A stretch of 64,000 nucleotides of DNA from Opitutaceae bacterium EW11 (GCA_003054665.1 QAYY01000001.1:1105501-1169500), one strand, 5' to 3'; numbered from the stretch's first letter, positions 1-8,722 are shown. Numbers and translations are program-made. The notes: generated from the letters alone by a model not told the origin.

Positions 1-2
1 AT

Positions 3-668
3 TCAGGTCTCCAGGACGTGAAGAAGATCTCGGACCGCGCGGGCGAACTCGCCACCCTCGGCGCCGGCACCGCCAGCCCCGACGCCTACAAGGCCTACGC
101 GAAGGAAGTGAACCAGCTGATCGAACAGGCCGTGCAGCTGGGGAACACCAAATTCCGCAACGACTATCTTTTCGCCGGGACCGCCGTCACCACGAAGCCG
201 TTTGCCGAGACCCGCAACGTCGCGGGCGACATCACCTCGGTCGCCTACGCCGGCAACGCCAACCAGGCGGAGATCCAGCTTTCCGAAAGCTCCAGCATCG
301 CTCCCGGGACCAACAACGCGACCAACACCGGCCTCCGCGACTTCATCAACAATCTCGTCACCCTCCGCGACGCTCTGAACTCCGGGTCCGGAGCCGCGGT
401 CTCCGCCGCCCAGCCTTCGCTCGAGACGTCGGAAAACATGCTGGTGAACTCGCTCAGCGAACACGGCGCGATCGAACTCCGCATCGAGGTGAACCAGAAG
501 CAGCAGCAAACCCGCGCCGACGACATCGAGAAACTCGTCTCCAGCGAGGCCGACGCCGATCTCTCCACCACGGTGGTGAAACTGAACCAGACGTCGCTCG
601 CCTACGAGGCGGCCCTGTCGTCGGCGAGCAAGATCCTCAACATGTCGCTGCTCGACTATCTGAAATAG
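3..668 (+). CDS. flgL: Flagellar hook-associated protein 3 (FlgL), 5' end missing
   Basis: This is the hook-filament junction protein that joins the hook to the flagellin filament outside the cell. The reading frame is open from the window edge, so the N-terminus lies upstream; a GTG at 18 is internal rather than a likely start. The visible part shows the family's FRNDYLFAGT segment (about residue 50 of this fragment) and a flagellin-like C-terminal helix ending in SKILNMSLLDYLK. It is followed after 45 nt by fliW, then csrA and flagellin, on the same strand, which fixes the assignment to FlgL rather than to a second flagellin. No hairpin separates it from fliW, so cotranscription is likely. 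Confidence 0.88.
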   Translation, partial: SGLQDVKKISDRAGELATLGAGTASPDAYKAYAKEVNQLIEQAVQLGNTKFRNDYLFAGTAVTTKPFAETRNVAGDITSVAYAGNANQAEIQLSESSSIAPGTNNATNTGLRDFINNLVTLRDALNSGSGAAVSAAQPSLETSENMLVNSLSEHGAIELRIEVNQKQQQTRADDIEKLVSSEADADLSTTVVKLNQTSLAYEAALSSASKILNMSLLDYLK

Positions 669-713
669 CCGATTGCCCTTCCCTCTCCGACGCTCACGCT
701 TCCCACGCCCTTC

Positions 714-1163
714 ATGAAAGTCAGCCCAGACCCCTACAAGACCGACCTAGCCAACGGTGCCCCGGGGACCATCCGCTTGCCCGAGGGGCTTGTCGGCTTT
801 CCAGAACATCAGTCGTTCGACCTCACCCTCGTGCCGGATCAGGCGCCTTTCATGTGGATGCACCTCCACGGCCCCGACCCGCTGCATTTCGTCGTCCTGG
901 AGCCCAACGGCATCATCCCCGACTACGAGCTGGAGCTTTTCGACGAAGACGCCGAGTTTCTCGGCATCAAGGATGCGGCCGACGCCGCCGTGCTCAATAT
1001 CGTGACGATCCGCCGCAACCAACCCGCCGCCGCGACCGTGAACCTCGCCGGCCCGATCATCATCAATCGGCGCACCGGGAACGCGAAGCAGTGCGTGCTG
1101 GCCAACTACGCCCGATACAGCGCGCATCATCCCTTGGTGGACTCCGCGACCGCGGGCCGCTAA
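714..1163 (+). CDS. fliW: Flagellar assembly factor FliW
   Basis: FliW binds newly made flagellin and also antagonises CsrA, coupling filament assembly to flagellin translation (known for the family in Bacillus and others). The 149-residue product has the usual length and motifs: an N-terminal GLVGFPEHQSF segment, a WMHLHGPDPLHFVVLEP stretch and a C-terminal PIIINRRTGNAKQCVL block. It lies directly before csrA (12 nt gap) and after flgL, the standard order. There is no clear Shine-Dalgarno sequence before the ATG. The neighbours make the call near certain. Confidence 0.95.
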   Translation: MKVSPDPYKTDLANGAPGTIRLPEGLVGFPEHQSFDLTLVPDQAPFMWMHLHGPDPLHFVVLEPNGIIPDYELELFDEDAEFLGIKDAADAAVLNIVTIRRNQPAAATVNLAGPIIINRRTGNAKQCVLANYARYSAHHPLVDSATAGR

Positions 1164-1175
1164 CTCACAACCGTC

Positions 1176-1451
1176 ATGCTGGTTCTTACGCGCAGAGTTA
1201 ACGAATCGATCGTCATCGGCGGGAATATTGAGATCAAAATCACCCGCATCGACGGCGATATCGTGAAGATCGGGGTCGACGCCCCGCGTGAGATTCCCGT
1301 GTTTCGCAAAGAGGTCCTGACGGAAATCGCCGCCACGAACCAAGCCGCCGCCATGAAACCCGCGGCCGGACTCCCCGGACTCGCGCTGCCCAAGATCGGG
1401 CGTCCTCCCGCGAAACCCGCCGCGCCCCCTCCGACCGCCGGCACGCCATGA
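1176..1451 (+). CDS. csrA: Carbon storage regulator CsrA with extended C-terminal tail
   Basis: CsrA is a small dimeric RNA-binding protein that blocks translation of mRNAs carrying GGA motifs; beside fliW and flagellin it normally represses flagellin synthesis until FliW titrates it. The first 55 or so residues match the family: [16 protein letters not shown] at the N-terminus and [14 protein letters not shown] carrying the conserved RNA-contact arginine. The protein is 91 residues against the usual 60-75, the excess being an alanine- and proline-rich tail from about residue 55. Its stop codon overlaps the flagellin start as ATGA, which suggests translational coupling. No Shine-Dalgarno sequence precedes the start. 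Confidence 0.95.
   Translation: MLVLTRRVNESIVIGGNIEIKITRIDGDIVKIGVDAPREIPVFRKEVLTEIAATNQAAAMKPAAGLPGLALPKIGRPPAKPAAPPPTAGTP
1366..1382 (+). repeat. Tandem CCGGACTC repeat with two GGA motifs near the 3' end of csrA
   Basis: Two copies of CCGGACTC (1366-1373 and 1375-1382) sit in the coding region of the CsrA tail, 66 nt before the flagellin ATG. Paired GGA triplets are the core of CsrA sites, so this could be a place where CsrA binds its own polycistronic mRNA upstream of flagellin. The repeat is seen; the binding is inference, and proline/leucine codons alone could produce it. Confidence 0.25.
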
Positions 1452-2320
1452 GCGCCTCCGTCAATTCACAGACTTTCGAGAACGCCCAGTTCCTCGGCCG
1501 CGTCCAGGATCTGCTCACGCGTTCCCTCAGCCGGCTCAGCTCCGGCGAACGAATCGTCTCGCCGGCCGACGACTCGCAGGGAGTGGGACTGATCGAGAAG
1601 CTCGGCGCGCAGGACAAGCGCGTGCAGGCCGCCTCGACCAACGTCCAGAACGCCGCGTCCTATCTCCAGTCCGTCGACGGATTCATCGCCGCGATGAATA
1701 AGATGGTCACCCGCATGTCGGAGCTTTCCGTCATGGCGTCCGACGGCATGAAAAACTCGGGCGACATCGCGCTCTACCGCGAGGAGTTTCGCCAGATCCA
1801 GCAGCAGCTCCGCTCCACCATCGGCGGAACGACGGCCGAAATCGGCGGCACCGCCGACATCACGAAGCCGCTCGGAACGTTCAACGGCATCGTCCTCTTC
1901 GGAGCCAACCCGGCGGGCCTTCCGATCGCCAGCGGCGCGTCCGGCGAAACGATCGTCATCCCTCAGAACAATCTTCGGGACGGCGCGATGCTGGACGTCA
2001 TCCAGCAGGATGCCTCCGGCAATTTCATTCTCGATATCACGGACCCGACCGCGATCGCCAAGATCAAGGCCGCCGTCCAGGACCTCGCCGACGAGCGCGG
2101 CTCCGTGGGCGCCGTAAGCCGCCGGTTCGAGATCGCCGGCGAGTCGCTGAGCAAGCGCGACGAGGACCTGCAGAAATCCACCTCGAGTATTCGCGACGTG
2201 GATATCGCCACGGAGTCGACGCGCCTCTCCAAATACCAGATGATTTCCCAGGCCGCCTCGATGATCCTGGCCCAGGCGACCCAGTCGCCGAAATCGGTCC
2301 TCAAGCTTCTCAACTCCTGA
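1448..2320 (+). CDS. fliC: Flagellin
   Basis: This is the main filament subunit, exported through the flagellar type III apparatus. The 290-residue protein keeps both conserved ends: the N-terminal D0/D1 coiled-coil region ([16 protein letters not shown], about residues 28-43) and the C-terminal region with [20 protein letters not shown] and a terminal LLNS. The variable middle is short, about 100 residues, so this is a compact flagellin. The start overlaps the csrA stop codon and lacks its own ribosome-binding site, pointing to coupled translation. A FlgL is already present upstream and the C-terminal block is flagellin-like, so flagellin is preferred over a hook-associated protein. Confidence 0.93.
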   Translation: MSASVNSQTFENAQFLGRVQDLLTRSLSRLSSGERIVSPADDSQGVGLIEKLGAQDKRVQAASTNVQNAASYLQSVDGFIAAMNKMVTRMSELSVMASDGMKNSGDIALYREEFRQIQQQLRSTIGGTTAEIGGTADITKPLGTFNGIVLFGANPAGLPIASGASGETIVIPQNNLRDGAMLDVIQQDASGNFILDITDPTAIAKIKAAVQDLADERGSVGAVSRRFEIAGESLSKRDEDLQKSTSSIRDVDIATESTRLSKYQMISQAASMILAQATQSPKSVLKLLNS

Positions 2321-2370
2321 GCCGTCCGCCCGGCCGCACCCGCCGCCAAAACGGCGAAATCGAGGAGCGC

Positions 2371-2404
2371 AAAAACAAAAAACCGGCGATCGAAGCCGCC
2401 GGTT
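2371..2404 (-). terminator. Rho-independent terminator of the small lipoprotein gene
   Basis: An 8-bp perfect stem (AACCGGCG at 2381-2388 with CGCCGGTT at 2397-2404, 8-nt loop) is preceded on the plus strand by an A-rich tract at 2371-2380, that is a U-rich tail on the minus strand. It lies 21 nt beyond the stop of the minus-strand lipoprotein gene. It may also limit readthrough from flagellin, which ends at 2320. Confidence 0.8.
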
Positions 2405-2425
2405 GAAACTGCCCGATCGAATTCT

Positions 2426-2695
2426 TCAGGGCCGGCCCGCAATCGGGTCCGGGGTCTTGGAGGCGCCGATGAATTCGTACTTTTGCCGGAATTCCTCCGT
2501 CGCCTGCCGGCGAGCCTCGCGGCCATCCGAAACGCCGGATGCCTGAAGCTCTCCCATCCGCTTCGCGATCCAGCGCTGTTTGAACGTTTCTTCCACATCG
2601 GCCGCGATCGCCGTGTTTGTCTTGGTGCGGTGGAAGCAACCGGCGCCTACGGCGCACACAATCGAGAGGAGAATGACCAAGCAGCGACTTTTCAT
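2426..2695 (-). CDS. Small predicted lipoprotein
   Basis: This 89-residue protein has a hydrophobic signal segment (residues 5-18) ending in GAGC, compatible with a lipobox with lipidated Cys19. The rest is charged and probably helical (EETFKQRWIAKRMGEL, EEFRQKYEFIG), with no recognised domain. It stands alone on the minus strand between the flagellin operon and a plus-strand membrane protein gene, and has its own terminator. Function is unknown; the terminator and the signal peptide support that it is a real gene. Confidence 0.7.
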   Translation of the reverse strand: MKSRCLVILLSIVCAVGAGCFHRTKTNTAIAADVEETFKQRWIAKRMGELQASGVSDGREARRQATEEFRQKYEFIGASKTPDPIAGRP

Positions 2696-2908
2696 GAGGG
2701 GGTTTTTGACCGAAATCTTACTGTTGTACGACTGCCAATGAGCCGAGTTTGTTTCTATCTCACAACCGCGTTTTTAAACCTTCGGCGAGTGCGTAAATTC
2801 CCTGTCTCCACGCGTCGATTGCCCTCCCGCCCCGAATCTTTTTCCGAGCCCGCGCTCCCCGTCTCCACGCCGATCTGCCTCTCCTGAGAATCCCCGCTGC
2901 GCCTAGCC

Positions 2909-4219
2909 ATGAGTGACGAATCCAACTCGTTCCCCTCCCTCCGACTGAAGCCGAGGTCTCGCCCGAATCCTGCGACGCCGGCTTCGGAGGCGCCGCCGAG
3001 CGATTCGCCTGCTCAGCCCGCGCCGGAAGCGGCGCAGGAAATCCCCGCCATCGCGCCGGAAGCGCCGGCGCCCTCTTCCGATTTCGTCCCTCCCGAGCCG
3101 CCGGCAGTCATCCCGCCTCCGACGCCGCCCCAAGAGACCCGCCCGGCTCCGGCTGCCTCGTCGGCCGACACGCTCGACCTGGGACGGCTGAAGTTGAAGC
3201 CGAGGACGACCCAGCCGGAGCCGCCGGTCCTCTTCGCTCCCGAATCCGCGCAGCCCCAAGCCGGTGCCGTCAGCCCCGAACCCTCTTTCGTTGTCCCGCC
3301 GCCCGAGCCGCCGCCGACAATGGCTCCCGTGCTCCCGCCCGTCGCTCCGCCGGTCAGTGACGACTCCGGTCTTCCTCCGCTGGCTCCGAGCGCAGCGAAA
3401 GCCCCCCCTTTCATCCGCAGCAAAACGCCCTCCGGCAACAAGCCGCCCGCCGTGGCGCCCGAAGACTCCCCCGCGTTCCGCGCCGGCGTCTGGGTTTTTG
3501 TCGGCCTGATCGTCGTCGCCCTCGGCGGCATCGGATTCCTCGGGTACCGTTTTCTTCAGGCGAAAAACGAAAAGAAGGCCGCCATCGCCGCCGCAGCCGC
3601 GAAATCGGCGCCAAAAGCGACGCCTGCTGCGAAACCGGAAGCCGTCGCGACCGCTCCCGCGCCCGAAGCGAAACCCGCGCCTTCCGCCAAATCTCCGCTC
3701 GCGACCGATCACCCGCAGAGCCTGGCCGGCAAGATGGTCGCGAAGGCCCAGGCCACCATCGCCGAGCGCGAGCAAGGCGGTCAGGTCAAAGGCGTGAACG
3801 ACGTCCTCGACGCCGGAAGCACGCCGCCCAAGCCGGCACCCGCGAAACCGGCCACGGTCGCCGAAACCGCCAAGAGCCCGTCGACTGAATCCTCCAGCCC
3901 GGCCGGACAACCTGCGGTTCCCGCACCCTCGACCGCGGACGCGACGGCCAAGGCGGAGCAGGATGCAGCCGCCGAACGCATCGATCTTACGCCGCCAAAA
4001 CCGAAGCCGAGCGCGGCCTTCCGAGTCTTTGTCGTCAATGCCCGCGTCAGCGGCGTGTTCCAGGGCAACCCCGGTCGAGTGCTGCTCAACGGCCGCATGT
4101 ACCGCGTCGGCGAGTTGGTCGAGCCGAAGCTCGGCATCAAGCTCGTCCGCCTCGATGTGGAAGGAAAAACGCTCTACTTCGAGGACCTCAACGGCGCCGA
4201 GATGGATCGCCGGTACTGA
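2909..4219 (+). CDS. Proline-rich single-pass membrane protein with a C-terminal T2SB/GspC-like domain
   Basis: The 436-residue protein has three parts: a Pro/Ala/Glu-rich disordered N-terminal region (1-190, with two RLKLKPR-like segments), one transmembrane helix (about 192-214, VWVFVGLIVVALGG), an Ala/Lys/Pro linker, and a compact C-terminal domain from about 371. That domain (NPGRVLLNGRMYRVGELV... LGIKLVRLD) resembles the periplasmic NG-x-x-Y-R-x-G module of GspB/GspC/PilP-type secretion and pilus proteins. The resemblance is by eye only. No type II secretion or pilus gene is adjacent. Low-complexity composition makes function assignment unsafe. Confidence 0.7.
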   Translation: MSDESNSFPSLRLKPRSRPNPATPASEAPPSDSPAQPAPEAAQEIPAIAPEAPAPSSDFVPPEPPAVIPPPTPPQETRPAPAASSADTLDLGRLKLKPRTTQPEPPVLFAPESAQPQAGAVSPEPSFVVPPPEPPPTMAPVLPPVAPPVSDDSGLPPLAPSAAKAPPFIRSKTPSGNKPPAVAPEDSPAFRAGVWVFVGLIVVALGGIGFLGYRFLQAKNEKKAAIAAAAAKSAPKATPAAKPEAVATAPAPEAKPAPSAKSPLATDHPQSLAGKMVAKAQATIAEREQGGQVKGVNDVLDAGSTPPKPAPAKPATVAETAKSPSTESSSPAGQPAVPAPSTADATAKAEQDAAAERIDLTPPKPKPSAAFRVFVVNARVSGVFQGNPGRVLLNGRMYRVGELVEPKLGIKLVRLDVEGKTLYFEDLNGAEMDRRY

Positions 4220-4308
4220 CAGCGAAATCCGGCCGCGGCACGTCGGAAACCCTGCCACGGTTCGCGTCTGTCGGGGCGGGTGCACCGCGCCCGATCACTC
4301 TCCCGCCG

Positions 4309-4992
4309 TCAGTTCGTCCTGGCCGACCAGACCTCGCGAATGCTGTGCAGCAGGCTCGGGTCCGTGGCGATGGCGATCACGCCGTTGACCACGAATTGCA
4401 CGCCGACGCAGAGCAGCAGGAAACCCATGATTTTAGTCACCGCGCCCATGCCGTTGACGCCGATGATCTTCACGATCGACGTCGACAGCCGCAGGGTGAC
4501 GTAGCTGATCGTGGCCACGACCAGGATGCCGATGATGATCGCGACGTAGTCGATCCAGTGGGACGCGAGCGAGGTGAAACCCACGGTCACGGCGATCGAG
4601 CCCGGACCGCTCAGCTGCGGCATGGCCAGCGGCGTGAAGGAGATATCGCGCTTGGCCCGCGCCGCCGCGTGTTCCTCCGGGGATTCGAGCGTCGTTCTCG
4701 CCGGAGCCAGCATGCTCAAGCCGATGCCCGCAACCATCAGCCCGCCGGCCACGCGTATTCCCGGAATGGATATCCCGAAGAAACTCATGATGAAGCTCCC
4801 GCCCACCAGGAAGCCGACCAGGATGAGCACCATGTAGATGCAGCCCATTCGGGCCTGCTGGCGGCGCCTTTGCTCCGAGTCGCCCTCCGTGATCGCCAGG
4901 AAGACCGGCGCGGCGGCAAAGGGATTGATGATCGGCAGGAGGCCGATGATCGTGCCTAGGATCAGTTCCCAAAAATGGGCGGGGGTGGCCAT
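4309..4992 (-). CDS. MarC family integral membrane protein
   Basis: A 227-residue protein with about six hydrophobic helices and the MarC family signatures: LLPIINPFAAAPVFLAIT near the N-terminus, GIRVAGGLMVAGIGLSML in the middle and PLAMPQLSGPGSIAVTV about residue 115. MarC proteins are inner-membrane proteins of uncertain role, despite early links to multiple antibiotic resistance. The start at 4992 is chosen because the longer frame adds 47 residues encoded partly by a repeat sequence (5007-5032), whereas MATPAHFWELILG begins just before the first helix. It is codirectional with dusB but separated by 70 nt. Confidence 0.9.
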   Translation of the reverse strand: MATPAHFWELILGTIIGLLPIINPFAAAPVFLAITEGDSEQRRRQQARMGCIYMVLILVGFLVGGSFIMSFFGISIPGIRVAGGLMVAGIGLSMLAPARTTLESPEEHAAARAKRDISFTPLAMPQLSGPGSIAVTVGFTSLASHWIDYVAIIIGILVVATISYVTLRLSTSIVKIIGVNGMGAVTKIMGFLLLCVGVQFVVNGVIAIATDPSLLHSIREVWSARTN

Positions 4993-5006
4993 GGGCGGAA
5001 AACGAA

Positions 5007-5032
5007 GAATGGAGAATGATGAATGGAGAATG
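5007..5032. repeat. Two copies of GAATGGAGAATG separated by 2 bp
   Basis: The 12-mer GAATGGAGAATG occurs at 5007-5018 and again at 5021-5032, in the marC-dusB intergenic space just upstream of the marC start. Short GGAGAATG-type iterons are seen dispersed in many bacterial genomes, where they create spurious ENGEWRMEN-like translations. Only this one copy pair is visible in the window. Confidence 0.6.
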
Positions 5033-5062
5033 GGCGGCCGTGCGGCGCCGAAACGCGGGTTA

Positions 5063-6175
5063 TCACCAAACGTCGACGGGACCTTTCGGGACGGGGATGG
5101 CATCGCGGGCCAGGGCAGCGGGATCGTCGTCATCGCGCATGAACGACGCCACCATCGGCCCCGGGGCGAAACGCGGGAGCAGATTGCCCTCGGCGTCGCA
5201 GTACGGCGCGCGCCATTGACGGAACACCTCGAGCGCGCGGTCGAAGTCGTCGCGCCGGACCAGTTTCACCAGCGCGTTCTTGAAGCTCTTCGCCGGCCCC
5301 AGCCGCTTCGCATACCAGGGGCCGACTTTGCGGAACATCCGGCATCCGAGTTCCTCGCCGAAGATCTCGATCATCAGTTCAAGGTGCCGCGTCATGACCC
5401 GCACGCGCTCTTCGAAACTGGGTTCGGGCAGCAATTCGCCCGTGCGGAGAAGGTGGTCGGTGCGGCGAAAGATCCAGGGATCGTAGAACGCGCCCCGTCC
5501 GATGCTGACTCCGGCGCATCCGGTCTCGTTGATCATGTGCTTGGCGGCCTCGGGCGTCGTCACGTCGCCGTTGCCGATCACCGGAACGCGGGAGACAGCC
5601 GTCACCACCTGGCGGATACCGCCGAGGTTGACCCGGCCGGAGAACCCCTGCGCCCGCGTCCGTCCGTGGATAAAGATCGCCGCGATCCCGACGTCCTCGA
5701 GCGCCCGGGCGAGCTCCGGAGCCGTGATGTTCTCGTCGTCCCAGCCGAGGCGCATCTTTGCCGTCACCGGGATCTTCACCGCCTCGACCATGCCCCGGGC
5801 GAGCGCGGCGGTTTTGGCAAACTCGGTCATCATCGCGGAGCCGCCGCCGATCCGGACGACCTTCTTCACCGGACAGCCCATGTTGATGTCGACCGACGCG
5901 GCGCCGAGTTCCTGGCAGAGGATCGCCGCGTCGCGCATCTCCTCCGGCACCGCGCCGAAAAGCTGGACCGCGAGCGGCCGGTCCGCGGGCGCGGTGCGGA
6001 CAAGCTGCAGCGCCTTGGGATTACGCTCGATCAGCGAGCGCGCGTTCACGAGATCCGTGGTGGCCCAGCCGAGTCCGCCCAGCTCGCGCACGGTCAGCCG
6101 CATCGGCAGGTTGGTGTAGCCGGCCAGTGGCGACAGAAACAGCGGGGACGAAATCTCGATGGAGCCGATGCGCAC
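5063..6175 (-). CDS. dusB: tRNA-dihydrouridine synthase, DusB type
   Basis: This is a flavoenzyme that reduces uridine to dihydrouridine in tRNA D-loops, in the cytoplasm. It shows the TIM-barrel signatures SPLAGYTNLPMR, the catalytic-cysteine block DINMGCPVKKVVRIGGGSAMM, the HGRTRAQGFSG substrate segment and IGRGAFYDPWIF. The GTG at 6175 is preferred over the GTG at 6226 because it gives VRIGSIEISSPL, which lines up with the MRIG start of DusB proteins; the upstream extension is arginine-rich and unlike the family. Neither start has a Shine-Dalgarno sequence. The product is 370 residues. In many bacteria dusB precedes fis, but no such gene is present here. Confidence 0.93.
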   Translation of the reverse strand: MRIGSIEISSPLFLSPLAGYTNLPMRLTVRELGGLGWATTDLVNARSLIERNPKALQLVRTAPADRPLAVQLFGAVPEEMRDAAILCQELGAASVDINMGCPVKKVVRIGGGSAMMTEFAKTAALARGMVEAVKIPVTAKMRLGWDDENITAPELARALEDVGIAAIFIHGRTRAQGFSGRVNLGGIRQVVTAVSRVPVIGNGDVTTPEAAKHMINETGCAGVSIGRGAFYDPWIFRRTDHLLRTGELLPEPSFEERVRVMTRHLELMIEIFGEELGCRMFRKVGPWYAKRLGPAKSFKNALVKLVRRDDFDRALEVFRQWRAPYCDAEGNLLPRFAPGPMVASFMRDDDDPAALARDAIPVPKGPVDVW

Positions 6176-6299
6176 GGGAACACGATGGGAGGCCTCGCGA
6201 CGGCGCGCAAGAGGGCGCCGCGGCACGCGGAGGGCGCGCCACGGTCAGGCAACCGCCTCCCGCGAGCGGCGCCGAATCGTCCGCTTCGATTCTTCCGAC

Positions 6300-7469
6300 C
6301 TACGCCCCGCCTCGCGCAGCCAGCACGCCCGCCTTCATCCGCTCCAAGCCGGTCGCCAGCGTGCTTCGTGGGCAGCCGAAGTTCATGCGCACGTGCAGCC
6401 CGCGGCGCTCGCCGAAAAACGCCCCTTCGGAGAGCCCGACGCCGTGTTTCTCGAAATGGGCGACGGGATCCGGCAGGCCGAGCGCGGAGACGTTCAGCCA
6501 GGCCAGGTAGGTGGCCTCGATCGGCGCCTCCACCGTCACTCCGGGCATTTCCCGGGCGACGAAATCGAGGAGGTACTGGCGGTTGTCCCGGAGGTAATTC
6601 AGAAGCTCGGCGCGCCACGGCTCCCCGTCGCGGTAGGCCGCCTCACAGGCCGCGAAACCGAGCGTCGTGACCTCGGCGACGATTCCGGCCGTCGCACGAA
6701 CGAATGTCGCCCGGAGCTGGGAATCGGCGATCACGGCGAACGACGTGCCGAGGCCGGGCACGTTGTACGTCTTGCTCGGGGCCATGAGCGTCACGGTCCG
6801 AGCCGCGATTTCCGCCCCGAGCGTGGCCGTCGGGATGTGCGGCAGCGTATCCAGAATCAGTTCACAGTGGATTTCGTCCGAGCAGAGCACCAGATTGTGG
6901 CGCAGGCAGAACTCGGAGAGGCGCACCAGCTCGTCGCGGCGGAAGACGCGGGCCACGGGATTGTGCGGATTGCAGAGGAAGAAGAGTTTCGTCCGCGGCG
7001 TGACCGACGCTTCCAGCCGCTCGAAGTCGATCTCCCATCGCTGGTCCGCGGAGCGAAGCGCAAGAGGAACGGCAACCGCTTCGCGTCCGGAATTCTTCGG
7101 AGCGGTCATGAACGGCGGGTACACCGGTGTGCAGCACATCACCCCGTCGCCCGGCTGCGCGAAGGCCTGGGCCGTGACGTTCAAACCCACCACCAGGCCG
7201 GGCAGCCACACCAGCCAGGAGGGGTCGATTTTCCACGAGTAGCGCGCCTCCAGGGCCGAGACGACCGCGTCGACCGTCGAGGGCACCGGTCGCGCGTACC
7301 CGAAAATCCCGTGGTCCACGCGGCGATGGAGCGCCTCCAGAATCTGCGGGGCGGAGCGAAAATCCATGTCCGCAACCCACATCGGCAGGATGTCCTTCCC
7401 AGGATACTTCTGCCACTTCTGGGAATCTGTGCCGAGGCGTTCGGGAATCGTGTCGAAATCGTAAGGCAT
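6300..7469 (-). CDS. MalY/PatB family PLP-dependent aminotransferase (probable cystathionine beta-lyase)
   Basis: A 389-residue fold-type I PLP enzyme. The N-terminal LPMWVADMDFRSAP and GIFGY segments are hallmark MalY/PatB features; the cofactor lysine is Lys233 in MAPSKTYNVPGL, the pyridine-binding aspartate is in LCSDEIHCEL and the phosphate/carboxylate arginine in HVRMNFGCPR. Family members mostly cleave cystathionine or cysteine S-conjugates (C-S lyase). A plain aminotransferase role cannot be excluded by sequence. It is 124 nt from dusB on the same strand, so an operon is possible but not shown. Confidence 0.88.
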   Translation of the reverse strand: MPYDFDTIPERLGTDSQKWQKYPGKDILPMWVADMDFRSAPQILEALHRRVDHGIFGYARPVPSTVDAVVSALEARYSWKIDPSWLVWLPGLVVGLNVTAQAFAQPGDGVMCCTPVYPPFMTAPKNSGREAVAVPLALRSADQRWEIDFERLEASVTPRTKLFFLCNPHNPVARVFRRDELVRLSEFCLRHNLVLCSDEIHCELILDTLPHIPTATLGAEIAARTVTLMAPSKTYNVPGLGTSFAVIADSQLRATFVRATAGIVAEVTTLGFAACEAAYRDGEPWRAELLNYLRDNRQYLLDFVAREMPGVTVEAPIEATYLAWLNVSALGLPDPVAHFEKHGVGLSEGAFFGERRGLHVRMNFGCPRSTLATGLERMKAGVLAARGGA

Positions 7470-7618
7470 GCCGCGCCGATTGAGTCTGCCTCCCCGTCCC
7501 GCGCCAAGGCTACAGTGGGATCGACCGGTACAGTTTGTCGGTTCGTGGACGGAATCGCCTCGAGCGCGTCAACCCGCCCGTTGAAGGCCGCCATCCTGCA
7601 AAGGCGATGACGGCACCG

Positions 7619-8722
7619 TCAGCTGGCGCCCTCGGCTGGCGTCGGCAACCCGAGCCGTTTCGGAGCCGTGCGGCGGGCCCGCACCCAGGCGGCGATGGCC
7701 GCGCCGAGAAACAGGCTCGTGATCATCAATACCGTGTCGGCCCACCGCCACGCGCGGGAATCGAACGTCTCCGGCCACGTCAGAATCATCATCGCCGCCG
7801 TCACGTGCGCCGCAAACGCAGCCAGGGTATAGCGCCCCAGAAAGGCCAGCGGGCCGAAACTGAACCACCGCGGGTAGCGCGAGGCGACGGCGCCGAGCAG
7901 GAACGCGACCACCGCGAAGTTCGCCACGCGAAAAAAGCCGATCGAGGTTTTGTCCGTCAGCCGAATGAGCTGCTGGGGCGTCCACCAATTCGGAAGCCAG
8001 GGCGAACGGACCATCCAGAGAAAGCCGGCGACCATCACGCCCGCCGCGAGCAGCGCTCGAGACGGCGAACTCATCAGTTTTCCTGAGGTTTCGCGCGTGT
8101 AGCCCACGACCAGACCCGACACGAAAAGCCACTGCCAGGAGAGAAAATGAAACGCGCCGGTGTTGATCGGGCCCGAGATGAAAGGTCCGCTTGGCACGCA
8201 GAGCTGGTCAAAAGCCCAGATCGCACCGCTCAGGATCCACAGCGTGCCCGCCCGGCCTTCACGGCAGCGGGTCAAGGCCCACGGCGTGAGCAGGAGAAAG
8301 CCGATGTAGTTGGGCAGAATGTCGAGGAGGCCGGGCTGATAGATGAGCGTCATTCCCGAAATCAGCCCCACGATGGGATTCTCGAAAAAGAGCGGCGGGA
8401 GCCGCCACGGATGCCCCGAAAGGAAGTTCACCGCGAGCCGGCCCCACAGAAGCGTGAAAACGAGCAACCCCACATGCCAGAGATACAGCTCGCCCGCGCG
8501 CCGGGCGCAGCGGCCGTACACTTCGGGAGCGCCGCCCTGGTCGAACTTCCGCGTATAAACCTGCCCCGCCATGAGACCGGCCAGGAAAATGAAACCCTCC
8601 GCCGCGCTCACGAACCCGATCGCCTGATCGGTCAGCACCCGCAGATCGCTGTCGATGTGGTTGATCGCCATCATCACCAGCAGGGCCCCACGAACCGTGT
8701 CTATGCGTGTATCCCGGCTCAC
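7619..8722 (-). CDS. OpgC-like multi-pass membrane acyltransferase
   Basis: A 367-residue polytopic membrane protein with about ten hydrophobic helices, beginning with RIDTVRGALLVMMAINHI, the typical OpgC/acyltransferase-3-like first helix. OpgC proteins succinylate osmoregulated periplasmic glucans in proteobacteria. No glucan synthesis gene (opgG/H) is nearby, so the substrate here is unknown and only the fold is claimed. The C-terminus is basic (ARRTAPKRLG). It is divergent from the small heat-shock genes across a 386-nt space. Confidence 0.8.
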   Translation of the reverse strand: MSRDTRIDTVRGALLVMMAINHIDSDLRVLTDQAIGFVSAAEGFIFLAGLMAGQVYTRKFDQGGAPEVYGRCARRAGELYLWHVGLLVFTLLWGRLAVNFLSGHPWRLPPLFFENPIVGLISGMTLIYQPGLLDILPNYIGFLLLTPWALTRCREGRAGTLWILSGAIWAFDQLCVPSGPFISGPINTGAFHFLSWQWLFVSGLVVGYTRETSGKLMSSPSRALLAAGVMVAGFLWMVRSPWLPNWWTPQQLIRLTDKTSIGFFRVANFAVVAFLLGAVASRYPRWFSFGPLAFLGRYTLAAFAAHVTAAMMILTWPETFDSRAWRWADTVLMITSLFLGAAIAAWVRARRTAPKRLGLPTPAEGAS

